64,000 bases of DNA from Muricea muricata (lineage: Eukaryota > Cnidaria > Anthozoa > Malacalcyonacea > Plexauridae): positions 9,386,883-9,450,882 of the forward strand of contig OY979725.1 of the NCBI GenBank assembly GCA_963855995.1. Reading direction: 5' to 3'. This document shows, piece by piece, positions 22,311-36,300 of this stretch; position 1 is the stretch's first letter, and each line of letters opens with the position of its first letter. Under the pieces are notes generated by a model. That model did no database searches and had not been told where the DNA came from. It was given only the letters and a program-made list of their open reading frames with translations. Position numbers and translations under genes: made by a program.

Positions 22311-25300
22311 ATGGCGGCTAATAGCTTTGACAACGACGCTGAGAAGCTCCAAAAAGTCGCGAATGTTTGGGACGATACCAAAACTTTAGTCACCGACTTT
22401 GGGCAACTGTTGAACGATGAAAAATATTCCGATGTTCTCTTCATTGTTGGTGAGAACGAACAAGAATTTCGAGCACACAGTTTGATCCTAAAAGCAAGAT
22501 GTTTGAAATATCAGGATGAGAAATCTACGGCTAACCCAATTTACAAACAAACCTGGCTTCCTGACGTTTTTCACAATGTACTGCAGTATATTTACACGGG
22601 ACAGGTACAGTAACTTCATCATTTTCATGTCAAAATCAGTGGTATGCTGACTGAGTTTATGTTCACATCAGAGCGGCTATATTAGGTATCTTATAACCGC
22701 TCTGGTCCACACTTAGCAAGCTAAAAATGTGTGACCGCTGCAGGAATTGAAACTACGTTTGATATCGGCCATATGCAACTAATTCAATTAATGTTGTCTT
22801 TCAAAAAACGTAAACTGTGAATTATCGGCGGGCAAGGAATGATGGATTATTGTTTATTCAGGCCATAATACTCAGGGAATTACCTTTAGCAAGCAAATTT
22901 GTTGTCGTAAGTTTCCTATGTGCCTTCAACTCTGTTTGAAAGAAATAACCGTTTTTGTCTTTTTGAAGGTTTGAAGGTGAAAATAAGCAATATCCCGTCA
23001 TTCCTTGCGTGCTCACAGTTTATAGTCCATGCTTTTGAAAAGACCATCTTTCTTGAACTAGCTGTATCAAGTATCTAACTTTTGAAACTGATTTAGAGGC
23101 CATGAACTATACTGCAAATTAAATTAATTTTCAAGGCAAAAAAAGTCCAAAACTAAAGCAAGACGAATTCAAGAACTTTCAAGCACCTTTTTATAAATGC
23201 AAAAACTTTCAATGCCTTGAATTTTTGTTTTCAAATTTAAAGACATTTAAGGACATTCAGGTTTTGTGTGTATGGAACCCTGAAAAAAATTCACTACGAA
23301 ATATCACACTTGCAATCCAAAGGTCGTAGGCTCAGTTCCCGCCACGGTCAGGCATATTTTGTGTCGTTTTTTGGCCAATTGAAACACGATGCCAACTTTC
23401 TAAAATTTAAATATGGGTTCATCATCTTTTCATCATATATTTTCTTCCTAAACAAATTGTTCTTGCAGATTGAATTATCTTCATCAAATGCGTTGGAGAG
23501 CTTAAAAATTGCGGTAGAGCTAGACTTGTCGAAGTTAATATCGAAATGCGAAGAATATTTTCTGAAGGAGTTATCAGTCGAGAATTGTTGCGAATTCTAC
23601 ATAGACGCAATGAATATCAGAGATGACGAACTCATTAGCACGTGTCAATCCTTTATTGAGCAAAATGCAAGCGACGTTGTTCTAACTCAAGGATTCCTGA
23701 ACCTTTCCAAAGATGCCTTAATCCAACTGATTTCAAGTGATAAGGTACCATTTTAATGATAAATTTAGATTCTTCTTTCTCAAAAACGAACTTAGTCCGA
23801 TAAATAGATACGTCATTATGTCACGTGACATAAATCTCTCCTTCTAGATCTCAAGTATCTCTTACAAATTCTGCATCTGCGCTTAGAATCCATGTACCCC
23901 CTATATAGACAAAGATCACAAACCAAAACAACAGAAGGGACAAAAGACACCTATTAATAAATTTTTTCAACCTCCTCCTGTATTTTCAACAAAATCTGGC
24001 TTTGTTTTTTTTACAGTTTAGTTTAGAAGAAGACGAGGTATGGCGCTCTGTGTTCAGATGGTCAAGAACTCGAGCTAAAGTTGAAGCTCCTTTGCAAGAT
24101 TGGACTGATACTGAACGTGAAAATGTCTGCAAGGTAAGACAGACAACGTTTAGGGTAATGTCATGAAATAACTTAGTTAGTGTAGGTAGTGCAATGCTGG
24201 CATGTAGGTTGTCTCACCATACGTGAAACGAAGTGAAGAGCGTCCGTAGAGCAGTAGTGCAAGAACCTTCAATAGTCAGTAAAATCTTCAGTTTTAGATA
24301 ACTGCATGCTCTTGAGAATGTGTTGCCTTGAAAGGGCGATTTTTTTTTGTTGTGACTGCAATTTAAGTGGCATTTTGCAAGCCATTTACGCTCTCAAATT
24401 TTGGAGAGTTTAGCACATATACTGAGGGCTAACAGAGAAACTGACAGTAAAAAATCAACTGCGAGAAAGGCATGTAACGCGCCGAGCTATGTACTTTACC
24501 CGTTGCATTTTGTGTACGTACTACGTTAACTCAGGATTAAAGGGTCGCCGCTAGCTACCCAGGGGTATGACACGCCCAACTTTCGCAAACTTCGTTGGTA
24601 TAAAAGGGTTTTGCAGTGATAAATTCATCGGAAATCGTCGATAAATTTTGTCAAAATAATTGACATGGTTGGCATAAATCGAGAAGAGAAACACCTTCCC
24701 TAGTAGACTGGTCTTGATACGCCCATGACGCCACTACACATGTTACTCGACGATATATAATTTTCGTTCAAGCATTTGGCTGGCGTAATAGGCCATGTAC
24801 GGCTGTTGTTGGTTGATAGCAAAGTTTTTGCTGAAGAAGTAGAACCCACTGGTGCTGTACCTATGGAGTTGTCCCTTGAAAGGTAACTGAAACAGATTTT
24901 CGTCGTTCATATAAAAGTTTGAGATGTTGCTGGGTGGTACTATGTGAATAATCCCATTTCCAAGGTTCTAATTTTCAAAATCAATGTTCAATTCGCGTTT
25001 CCGAGGGTCTTGCTAACAGCTGGGGGAGCATGACTCATCTCTTGTCAGAATAGATGGCTATCGTAGTCCCGCTCTCGAACCATAACACCCACTTTTGAAT
25101 AATGCTCAGCCTTGCCGGACTGTTTTGAGTTGTTTTTAATGACAGTAGATCGAACAGCAAACTATATCTAAAGAACAAGTGAATGAATTTGTACATCTAT
25201 AAAATACCTTTACTTTATGTGCTTTGGTGTTTATATGTACTTGGCTGAAATGATGTTTATGCGTTACTCTGAGTTTTATACCACATTATGCAGACAAGCT

Positions 25301-28300
25301 GAAAATATGCCTGATCGCGCCGTAGAAATCAAAGAATGCTAGCCCAGCAGCCCACCAAATGAGCTAACACGCTAAGGTCGGTTCAAGTATGTGATATTGC
25401 GGAACTGGGAACTAGCATTCGATATCAAAATCATGATTACACTGAAGATACACTGATATCGAAGGGGCTAAACTAAATTCCAAAATATCACATACTCTAA
25501 CCACTCGAACCGACTCGGGCATATTTTAAGACATTAGGGCCATTTATACGAGCGAAAATAAGCCGCGACTTAAATAAGTCGAGAACACAGTCCTTTATAC
25601 GCCAGTTTTACTAAATTTATTAAAATAGCTCAAACGAGGTCACCGAAGTTGCAAATACCATTGACAATCTAAGGAAATTCTTTTGATTGTCTATGCAAGT
25701 ACCCATTACCATGACAACAAAAGGAAAATGGCTCGCGTTGGAAAAAAAAGCTGCACGAAATTACTTTAGACTTGCCTTGGTCGCGAACGAAGCGTTTTTA
25801 CGAGGTTTTCCCGCCTAAAATTGGCCGTGGCCAATTTAAGACGAGGCCCGAACCGTGGGCTAAAATTAGCCGCGGCTTATTTTAGTCGCAAAGAAACTGT
25901 ACGTTTATGCAGACGTTCTCGACTGATTTAAGCCGCGGCCTATTTAAGCCGCGTCTTATTTTCGCTCGTATAAATGGCCCTATTGGTTTGTGAGGTATCA
26001 GTCCCCACCCCTGCTAAATTTATAGGCGATGTTTTAAAGCGGCTTTTGAGCCTCAAATGACGTTTTTTTGCTGTGCAGTACTTTGATAACATGGAAAGGG
26101 ATGTTTTTAACTCAGTAACGTCATTAGGGGAGGCAAAAACTTCTCCTGTTTCATGTTGTATAACGGCTGCTTTCATCGCTTGAATTAAGCAGGGGGGTTA
26201 TTGCGTGGTGTGGATATAGCTCAGAGTCGAGCACCCAGTGATAAATCAAACACGAAATAATCCATGCAGGTACAGATATGCCGCCGTTCCGCAGAAATTT
26301 GGCGATCACGATGACATAAAATTACGGCCGCGCGTTCGCAACAAAAAGTTTCCTGGCACAACAATATTGTGGAAAAATAATTCAAAATACCAAGACATTT
26401 TAAACAAATGGTAAGTGCGAGGAAATCGTACGTTTTTATACCTAGCAACTTTAAATGCTTTGCAAATACCGTGAAATGTGCGATATGAGCATGGACATAA
26501 GCACAAGCATAAGACTACGAGCATAAGCTATGGTAGAACAAATTAAAGAAAATTCAAAAAAAAAATTCTTTCCGGTTTGTCTTCGTAAACCTCTGAGAAA
26601 AAGTTATCATATGTTATGTTGCTTATGGTTATGTCGCTAGTGTTTAAGTGAAGATCAGGTTTAAGTCAAGGTAAAACTCCCCTACCCCGAGATAATATGG
26701 GTATTCATACCGAGCTCTATGGGAAATAGTAGTTTACATTGGCACTCTTTTTGGTGCCCTAGCTCATTTGCAATTGAACTGACATCTAATCCACAAAAAG
26801 TCCTGGTGCAGAGGACGTCTACATTACATATTACCTTCCGTAATCTTTGACTAGCGGACCATAGAAACAAAAATTCCATGCATCATGATGTAGTTTAAAC
26901 AATCTTTCGGTCATTACTTGATGTTTTTCAGGTTTGACAAAGACCATCAAGAATGGCAGCTTGTATACAAAGCTAGCAAAGATGGATTCTCTTCGGAAAC
27001 ATTTCATGAGAAATGCGACGACTTTCCGAAAACACTAACTATTGTTCAGGTACGTGAAAGCATTACCTTGATCCTAAGCTAACTTTCAATTGACTAGCTT
27101 TTATCAAATGCATGATTCAGCAGCCAGAAGGGGGGGGTCCTTTTCCCATTTCCCATTATGCAGGGGCCCTATAGTTCTAGTGCCTGTCTTGCTTAAATCT
27201 TAATCTCATTTTCTATCCCAGCGAATCTCAGTCCCATGAGTGCATGGAATCACATTTTCTCAGCAAAAAATAGGCAATTCCCAGCTCCCATTTACCCCTC
27301 CAGAACCCTCATGATTCAGTAAAGAATATCACGCATAGGAATTTTTGCAAGCTCGCTATAGGAAATGTCGAATGCACAGTCGAAAACTTGTCATCCAAAT
27401 GACCATTTATTGTGATTCAACTCATGCGGTAGTCCGAAATGGTATACGAGAACAGAATTTTAGTTTTTCTTATTTGAAAAGAACTATTCTGATTATACGG
27501 AACACTATTTTACACCTTCTTCGAACGTTGTTTAGTTCTCGAGTGATAAAAAAAACTAGCAAGCTGTTTGCCATCTTGCATTATTTTCGATGTGCATGTT
27601 ACGTCACAAGCACGGCTAGCGATTACATCATATGTGGCTAATTCTGGCAGGCTTTCCATATCCTTGTAAATTTCAGGGACACAACGGCCATATTTGGCAA
27701 CATTTAATCGTTTACTTATAGTTAGTTTTATGTAGCTAACCCAACCCTGCTTCTGATGTCACCGAAATCATCGTCAATGAGATCAAAAATTAATCCAAGA
27801 TGACGAACATTGTTTATTCAGATACGATATTTCACGAAAGAAGCCACATAATGTAAAATGTGTAAGGATATAAATATATGAGTTTTGTAGTTTTATCAAA
27901 TGAGAGAAACTCAATTTTTATTGCCGTATCCTTCTCAGCAGTACACAAATTTCAGGGACACAACGGTTATATTTGCGGAGGTTACAGTGAAGTTCCTTGG
28001 AAATATGACAATGGCAGTGGAAAGTACAGCCAGTCTTCAAGGTATTTAATGCCGGATCTAATTCGTCTAGGCAGAAGGCCTAGTGCTCATGGATTTTCCT
28101 TTTTTAGTTGTTTCTTGTTTAATTTGGTGAACTCCGAAGGAATTCCACCCACAAGATTTGATGTCGTCCGACCAAAATATGCAACACTAAGTCATGCGAG
28201 GTAAATGCAGTATATCACGCATATCGTGTCAGTAGGTTTAATGTATAGACATTCTAAGGGTTCCTTTGATTGTTCATGCTCAATGGAAACTTGACGTGCT

Positions 28301-29001
28301 ATAACATTGTTTAGTAGCCAAGTTCTCATGTTTCCGGGTGAAAATAAACGGTAAGAATCGTGTCCTAGACATGTTTCTGCATGAAAATAACCAGAAAACA
28401 TTGTTTTTGGACACCTAAAGGTAACCAAACTAAGAAACATTGTCTCCTGTCACGTTTCTTTATAGGAACCAGGAAATATGGGGGGATATACATCACAGTA
28501 AATCCCACGTATGACAACCTAATTTTTCTAAGTCAGCCTCAACTTGTCTCTTTACATGTATCTCTTATGGTGTTTTTCTCTTTATACGATGGAAAACAGA
28601 TTCTTGTAGAAAACGATATTTTAGCCTATAACAGGTTCTTAAAATGTAGGTCCTTATAGGCGGGTTTTACTGTATACAATCTTTTCAAAATATCTGTCTC
28701 TCTGTTTGTCCTAATCCCCCCTCTCCCCATACGCGACAGGCAGCCTATGCAAATAAATTGTAGCAGGCTCGACATTAAACCATATTTCTGTTTCTTTATT
28801 ATCTAATATGCCAGCCTTGGTCCCACATTTGGAGCCGGTCCTGATTTATCAGTCTCGCACAACTGCAACTTGAACACCAACTCTTTGTCAAAACTTTCTC
28901 ACAGCTATGGTGGAGAGAACGCCTCGCGTACTTCACTGATGGGAGTTGTCAACTTTAAAATAGCTGACTATGAGGTCTTTGTTCCGAAATTATACGAATA
29001 A
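22311..29001 (+). CDS. BTB-BACK-TLDc domain protein, eight exons
   Basis: Exons: 22311-22604, 23469-23744, 24017-24133, 24773-24882, 26932-27049, 27956-28041, 28108-28200, 28815-29001 (1,281 nt, 426 residues; all phases match). Residues about 40-98 form a BTB/POZ fold (KYSDVLFIVGEN, FRAHSLILKARC, LQYIYTGQ). Residues 99-190 are BACK-like helices. About 240-426 is a TLDc domain with family landmarks YKASKDGFSSETFHEKC, ICGGYSEVPW, FLFNLVNSEGIPPTRFD, FGAGPDLSVS and a C-terminal VNFKIADYEVF. BTB-BACK proteins usually recruit substrates to Cullin-3 ligases. TLDc domains are linked to oxidation resistance and V-ATPase binding. The combined role here is inferred, not known. Intron 4 (2.05 kb) contains a SINE/foldback and a 444-bp MITE. 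Intron 7 is ordinary and intron 6 is only 66 bp. The start is the first ATG before the BTB fold. Confidence 0.88.
25255..25520. mobile_element. tRNA-SINE-related foldback in intron
   Basis: 25255-25400 matches the family at 57950-58060: GTTACTCTGAGT, then AAGCTGAAAATA, then the complement of a degenerate tRNA 5' half, then GGTCGGTTC.AGTATG. The sequence then folds back: GGTCGGTTCAAGTATGTGAT is mirrored by ATCACATACTCTAACCACTC near 25485-25510. Confidence 0.6.
25537..25980. mobile_element. MITE with ~45-bp TIRs and TA target site
   Basis: Termini GGGCCATTTATACGAGCG and CGCTCGTATAAATGGCCC are inverted and flanked by TA on both sides. The subterminal AAATAAGCCGCG blocks also pair. The TA target suggests a Tc1/mariner-type or similar mobiliser. 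Length 444 bp, in intron 4 of the BTB-BACK-TLDc gene. Confidence 0.88.
26440..26655. mobile_element. Diverged copy of the ATGCTTATG MITE family
   Basis: GACATAAGCACAAGCATAAG with ACTACGAGCATAAGCTATGG, and the right end TATGTCGCTAGTG, correspond to the interior and end of the intact element at 61761-62131. The left end is not clear. Confidence 0.55.
27669..27697 (+). repeat. Duplicated piece of exon 6 and its acceptor
   Basis: AAATTTCAGGGACACAACGG followed by .ATATTTG occurs here and again at 27949, where it is the true acceptor and the first bases of exon 6 (27956). The duplicate lacks the rest of the exon and would shift frame downstream, so it looks like a relic or decoy acceptor. Confidence 0.6.
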
Positions 29002-30390
29002 ACTTTGATGAAGATCGTAGTTTTGCCCGAGAAGTTGACCTAATAGCTAAGATACGTTCTGAAAACCCAATCATAGAAGAAATTGCACGGGTTGCAAGCA
29101 TATTAGAATTAGAATACAAGTCATTATTTTCCACGTTTTTGTTCTGGTTTATGCAAAAATAAGGTTCTTCATCGTCACGTGCATATTGTATTATCGCTAC
29201 ACTAACCAATACCAACGTTTTGGGAAAGTTAGCCGTCTGCAACATGAACAATTAGGTAATTCACGAATTGCTATTGGTGGACCTGGTGGCAAAGAATACA
29301 CAATTAACGACAAAGGACTATATTTTTGCACAAAGTTGACCACATATTCATTTGCTAATGAGTTTCCAAGCATCTCTTTAATTAACTATGGTTCGTGTTT
29401 ATCCTGACTATAGGTCACAATTTTTGGGTTTCACGTGACGTCATAAATTTCACTTGGGGTCAACTCCAAATCGATACACTGTCATCAGGCTGAAAAAATA
29501 TCACTGTATGTGTTGACCTTGTGTTTGGCAGCAAATGTGTGCAATTTCGTGAGATTTGCTTGCTCCAGTGCAGTACAATCATCAATACATTTTGGGTTGA
29601 CCCCCACTCAGAATTAATGAAAAAGGTTCCAGTGAAACCCAAGAATAAATTTTAGTAGAATGTTGAAATATTAACGGGAAATTTTCGAAACATCTGTGAA
29701 CGATGAAGCAGCCCAAATACACAATCCTAGACCATATCTCGATTGATTATGACTACACTCAAAGTTCTTACTGACAAGTTTGATATTTCGTTCATATTAC
29801 GGGATGGTAGGTACAAGGAAATGTTTAATTTCAGAGTATTTTTATTGCACTAAGCAGTACAAAGGCAGATTTTATAACAAGGTCGGGCCGAATACTGTCC
29901 ATGTTGTAGAATTTTTGTGGCAGTGTTCGCTTTGTATAGACATTCAATTTCATTGGACTATGCAAATAACGTGTAACATTACACTGCATACTAAGCGTCT
30001 ATGGGATTGCTCATTTTGTAGCATATAACAGAAACTAACTGAAAATGCATTTGTATGAACGTAAGCCATGATTAATCACTGAGCCTCCTCATTTATGTGC
30101 AGTAGTTTGAGGACATCTAAATAAATAAAGCTTTTTCAAAAGTTATTGTCACACGTGGTATTATTTGCATACCCAATAAAATTAAATGCCCCCATACAAG
30201 GAACGGAGTTACAAAATTGAAACCAACCACAACAATGCAACCAAGAAAGTAATGGACAAATTTTCGTTTAAGAGGCACTTTAAAAAAATTAATCTCTTCA
30301 CTGTACCAGTACCACTGGACCATGTTTTAATTGATGGTCCAAGGCAACCATATATACCATCGACCTCCCGGGATGGCATGCAGGGCATCT
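29002..30390. other. 3' flank of BTB-BACK-TLDc and intergenic
   Basis: An AATAAA at 29644-29649 could be the poly(A) signal of the plus-strand gene. Immediately after the stop, another frame stays open for about 50 codons with protein-like composition (from 29004). No further gene was recognised before the MGAT4-family stop codon at 30391. Confidence 0.4.
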
Positions 30391-33300
30391 TTACTTTGAC
30401 CAAACAGCAATCTCTCTTATCAACAACCATCTTGACTGTTTCTTCTCATCCAAATTCAACATGGTGACGGATAACTTAACACATTTCACATTTGGTATAT
30501 TGACAGCGGTCGACTCAATTTTGCCACCGCTTGTGGTGCTAGGTAGTAACTTATAGCCCGCTTCGTCACAGTTTCCCGCTTTAGAAACACCAGTGGTCTC
30601 CAGTTGTCCCTCGGCCATGAAATCATGCACTGCGAACTCGCTTCCAGTCTCAAAAACGACCCGGAGCAACGTTAGTTCTTTCATAAATTCAATGAGAACA
30701 AAATCGTTTAAATTGACACCCTTGCCCCAAAAATAACCGAGATTCGTTGTCCTGTACGGTCCGTCAATGGAGTGCGATTCAAACAGCGGGATGTTGGTGG
30801 AAATAAATGCAGACGGGTTAGTAGCGTCTGTGTAGCGCCTTGTATTGGGTTTTTGTTTGGCACGAACCAACCCTCCCTCGAGCCTGCGTGTTTGACCTTT
30901 CAGCGAGGATTCGCGACCAAGATGTCGAAACAACGGCGGTCTGTAAACGTCTTTCGCAGTGTTTCCGTACAAGTGTATATCGTTATAATGTCTGAAAAGA
31001 ATATCAACAGGAAATATCCAGTAGTACATCTTGACAAACAGAGCTAGCCTGCCCAAGTCGGAGCTCTTGAAAAGCATGCCGATGAATCCCGATGTACCGA
31101 ACTGCAAATTCGACCACTTGGACTGACCACGCATGCGAATAAAATTTTTCATATCTCGGAAATACGTTGCCGAGACGGAAACATCGTCCTCTAGCTGAAG
31201 GTAGTAATGGCCGAGTTTCCGACAGTAGGCAAATAACAAAGCGTAGTCGATGCATTGTTTTGACCGCCATTTTACTCGGTCTAGTTTGTCTTTCCATAGC
31301 AACGGAAGGTCCTTAAACTTGGGATAAAACGACATGTCGGGTTTGATGACTTCTATAAGACCGGCCGCCACTTCGTTCGCGAATTCTTGTTTGATAAAAT
31401 TCGCAGTTTTGTCATTTGGCGCTTGCTCGAAGTTCGCACAGTAAACAACGATATGGCATTGCTTTGTTTCATTTTCGTTCAGATATTTGACCAAATGTCG
31501 CAGTGTTGACGAGATATAGTCTGTCGTGGTTCGTTGCACCGTAGGAATACCGATTACAATATCAACTACAAATAAGTGAAGGTTCATTCAGTTCGCGAAG
31601 ACGCTACATATTAACTAGGTCACAGGTTTTCTGGGAATGCTTCCAGTCAATGTTTTCTCACGTTTTCCAGTTTAGAAAAACTGTTGAAAACATTATCATG
31701 AGCAACATTAGCTCGCACGAATCTTAACAGCAGTATTGTTTAAGCTTGCGCAAATCTTAAAATATTATGGAGAAAACGTGAGTAAAAGTCTTGACGATCA
31801 ACTTGCATCAAGTCTGTTGAAAACCTGCACCAGAATTGTTTCCATCAAGCCGGAGCAAGCGATGCGGACGCAAGCTGATATCGACATGATAGCTGCAAGA
31901 CAACAAGCCTTTGCTAGACTTATACCAACTGGCTACATGGGTCTTTGTATTTTTGGTTATTTTTTAAATTTTCATTTCACATTTTACATTTTCAATGCAC
32001 AACAGTACAATGGATTCATAACTCTAGAAACTCTTACAAAATCATGTGTAATTCGTGCAATCGAAAAGGAGCATTAAAACGCAAAACTCACCTGGTTTTA
32101 TTGGGGACCTACCAACCATGGACATTAAATTGCGATTGAATTTTAATTTTTGATAAGCATGATCGAGATTCTCCTCCTGTTCGCTTGGTTTATCTAACTT
32201 GTCGCCAAAGTCTTCGAGGACCTCCACTTTTTTCCAAGTATTATTCGGAACACTTTGCGGCAAATCTAAGTTAAAACATAATGTTGAAACCACAATGAAT
32301 GATTTTTTGATGGTCCAGTTTTTACTACTGTAGTAGAAGGGTCTTGAAAATATTGGTTTACGGCTTTACGCTCCATTTTCGGAGACCGCATCCTCTTCGA
32401 CTACGCAAGCACGACGACACAATGCAATAATTACAACATGTACAACTTCACATAATGGACAATGTTTGACATCAAGTTATTTGACTAGTGGCAATTAGCG
32501 AACGTAATTGACAATTTAATTTCAATGAAAAGTATAATGAATAGCAAGAAAATCCACGACAAAATTTGCCAAGTCGGAGCACCTTAACCGGGGTCATTCA
32601 AACTTGAGAGGTCAAATCGGAAATTTGGCGGGTCATTAACCGGTTGCAAATTTTGAGCTCTGTTACGGTATTATTATAACTGGTTTTAAGATAGGAAAGA
32701 ACTCCATGAAAAACAGGTTTTAACTCATGGAGTTACCTTACCCTTCTAAAATTAAGCTCATTTTACTTATTATCTTTTCACTTTCGTTTGACAGAAATGA
32801 ATAGACTTTCACAGTGATTGAGCTTTGTGTTTGTGATCTTATCATAATTGCTGGTACTGTTTTAAACAGGTCATTTATTTTGACCAAGGTTAATAGATAT
32901 ATCTGACTGTGTGCTTTGTATAGCATACACATGTCACCTGCTACTAGATAAAGTTTGGTTTTAAACACTAAACAGAAAGCTTAGCTAGCAAAGAGATACC
33001 AACTGATCAGCCATTAAGCTATTTGTAGACTAACTTTAAGCGATTATGGCGGAATAGCACTACCCTTGTCTGAAATCATGAAAGGTCCTGTAGTTTTGCA
33101 TTTGTTGTTTTACACAAAAACAGCTTTCCCACATTATCCCTTCCCCGCATTACCCCTTACTATGTACATTGTTAAAATCAAACTAAGGTTACTAGTGTTG
33201 GTGTACAGTACAATGAAAAGCTCATAAAATGATAAAAACATGTGCTTATCGCCACTATGAAACCAGCTCTGGTGTACTTGGTATCTAATCTGAGCGAATT

Positions 33301-36300
33301 CTAGTAGTTGAGCTATCCTCTTTTTCGTGGGGTTTTTCCAGGTACTCCGGTTTTCCTCCTAATTAAAATCAACATATCTAGGCAGCATGTAGCCTGTTCA
33401 CAGACCTAACTCTAAAAGAGTAAAGATCGTAGAGATATTTTATGTACAGGAAAAAATGGAAATTGAAAATTTTCTTGATGTATTATATTACAATGTTGCA
33501 TAAATTAATTCTTGAAAACTTGAGATTTAATTTATGCATGGACAAGAAATCTTTCAAATATTCACAGACCTTAATCATTCTGATTTAGGTCAGTGCACAG
33601 GCCAGATTGGAAAGTTTGTAGTGTGCGGGCAATTTCTTGCCCGTACAGTTTTGATGTCTTATATATATTTTGTATTAAATTTTGTCAATCTCACCCGCGC
33701 ATTTTACAAACTTTCCAATCTGGTGGACAGGCTAATAAAAGAAGCTATTTGGAGGCAATGCCCAAGCATGTTAATAGTGTTAAGGTGAGGGAAAACAAAT
33801 GGGCAAGTACTCAAAGATTTTAAGTATACAGTCAGATGAGTATGGTTTTGTTTCAATGACTTGTTACATGAAACCAAATTAACAAACCTATTTTGTTGAC
33901 GTCATTTTGGTTTATCACGGATATCTGTTGAATTTCTGGCGTCTTTTTCACAGTTGTTTTAACCATTTTCTCTGGAGAGTAAAATATGCATTTTAGAATA
34001 CATGTGTGATGATTATGCACTGGTGTGACCTTGCCACCCCTCTACCACCTGACGACAATAGGGAGATTCAATATTTACATTTGATTTGCAAAAAATAACA
34101 AATAGGTGGGGTGGGGGAGGGATGTAAGGCTTTGCATTGATCATTGCATTATAGTCAGTGACATACTGTAGCAAGGTTTTTTGGCCAAGAGGAGGGAGAT
34201 AAAATTTGGGTGGGGCACATTGCCACAACTTACAGTAATGTCTCATGGTGGCCATCAATGACAGTGACTTTGGCCTGAATTTTCCAAGGAGGGGGGAGGG
34301 GCAAAAATTTCTATGTCAGCATCAGCTACATCACTTGGCATACAAACATCATTTGTATGGTAAGTTACTGGTCACTCACTATAAAGCACAAACAACTGAA
34401 GATTACAGCATTTTGAAGAATAGTTTATGAGGTCAATTTATGAGGTATGTAAATATTTGTTACCTTGAGGCAATGGTGTAAAAGCAATATATTCTTTTGG
34501 CAAATTGCTGGGAGCATCACTCTTGAAATTCAATGGACCTGAAAAAATGTTAACATATTTTTTTGGTTGTTAAAATTTTGTACTGTCCAGCATGTGCTCA
34601 GAGCATGGTCAGCCTGATGATTAAATAGTTCTGACAGGCAAGTATTTTCATGTTCATGGACTGTTGAAACAACAATACTGTGCCAAATCTATATTTGGCA
34701 TGCTGGCACAAATCTTGATTTGACACATATGCAACAAATTATGTTGACATAGGCTGTGATGGAGCATACCATCAAACACAACTAGTGCTTATCATATTAT
34801 ACAAATATCAGGCTGCCTGTGCCACTGGATGTGTTGCCCTAGAGACACAAGGAGCCGGGTGTTAAAAGACCAGTCAGATCTATACCGTACTAGATATTTC
34901 TTCGAAAATTTTGTTTAAATCAATAGTGGTTCTGACTTTTGAAGTTCTGAATGAAACTGACATGTTGAAATACAGAAACTAAAGCTGCAGTGGATTCAGT
35001 GGCACAGTTAAGGGGGGCAAGGGGGGTGACTCCCCCCCCCAATTGTGTTCAAAACCATTCCAAAAGTCTAAATCCATATAAAAGTTTGGGGGGTGGACCC
35101 CATAGAATGCCCTCGCTGCTCACTACTCCCCCCCAAAAATTAATGACCCTGGCCACGCCACTGAGTGGGTTCAAGTTTAACCCAGGGTCAGCATGTAAGG
35201 TTCTTGTCAAAGTTCAACCCCTCAGATCAGATGATGATAAATAATTGATGAGAAAGGGCAATTTTTTTATTCTTCTCATGAATGAGATCAGTAAATGGCT
35301 AGACTTTCTAAAGTAAATGTAGCAATGCTCCAAAACTGGGCTGGTCTGTGGGGATAACCTGCCCACCTGAGAGCAAGGCATCATAGTCTCGGCCAAATAG
35401 TACAGACTCTTGAAGAGTCAGTTTAAAGCATTGATAGTATAAATGTTTCATAATAATAGTATTAAATACTTGTACTGAATCCAATCTATATTTTTAATAA
35501 ACAGTTCATGCATCCATTAGTTGCACACTCTGATCCTTCATAAGTAAAGAAAAACCTTCCAAAATTACATGCAGACCTGCAGGGTATTAATATTATGAGC
35601 TAAACACCTTCTAACCTAAGTTTTGATGCTAAACATCAAGTACATGCACAAATCATGACAACATTACAAAATTTTTTGACTCTTTTACATGGTTGCGTTT
35701 TTAAAATGCCATTCCCTTCCTCACAATTTAAGAATAACATTTAACAAATACAACAGTACATATACTAACTATTCACTATATTATGCAGCACTGTTAAAAT
35801 ATTTAGTTTGAAGGCTTCATTACCAATTAGGCATTACACAATTTAAGTGCCATATAGCCATATATACATTACAATGCAATATATTAATCCAAATAAGTCT
35901 AGTAAACAAATATTAAAAAAAAGTATTGCCTGATTCACTTCTGTGAAAGATAAAGACGCTATACTGTTCTATTATCAACTTTACCATGTAACTTTTTTGG
36001 CAGACCCAAATTTGGAAATGTAGCCTCAAAATACTTTGGAAAACTGCATTTGATGCCAGATTTTTTCAGTGTAGCAAGCAGCCTGGGAGTTGGAAAATAT
36101 CAGGTTAAGGAAACACCTGAATGTATACAGGTTAGGAATTTTACAATGTTTTCTGTGCCAAAACATAGTTACATTTTGCTAAAGCATGATGAATTAATCA
36201 CAATACTTGCAAGTCACACTTACATGTGCAGTCTGTGATAATAACTATGTGTGCTGCGGAGATTGGGGCCAGCACTTACATAGACTACCATAGACTGATT

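Noticed and set aside
30772..31047. Plus-strand 91-codon frame
   Set aside because: Antisense shadow of the GT54 catalytic exon.
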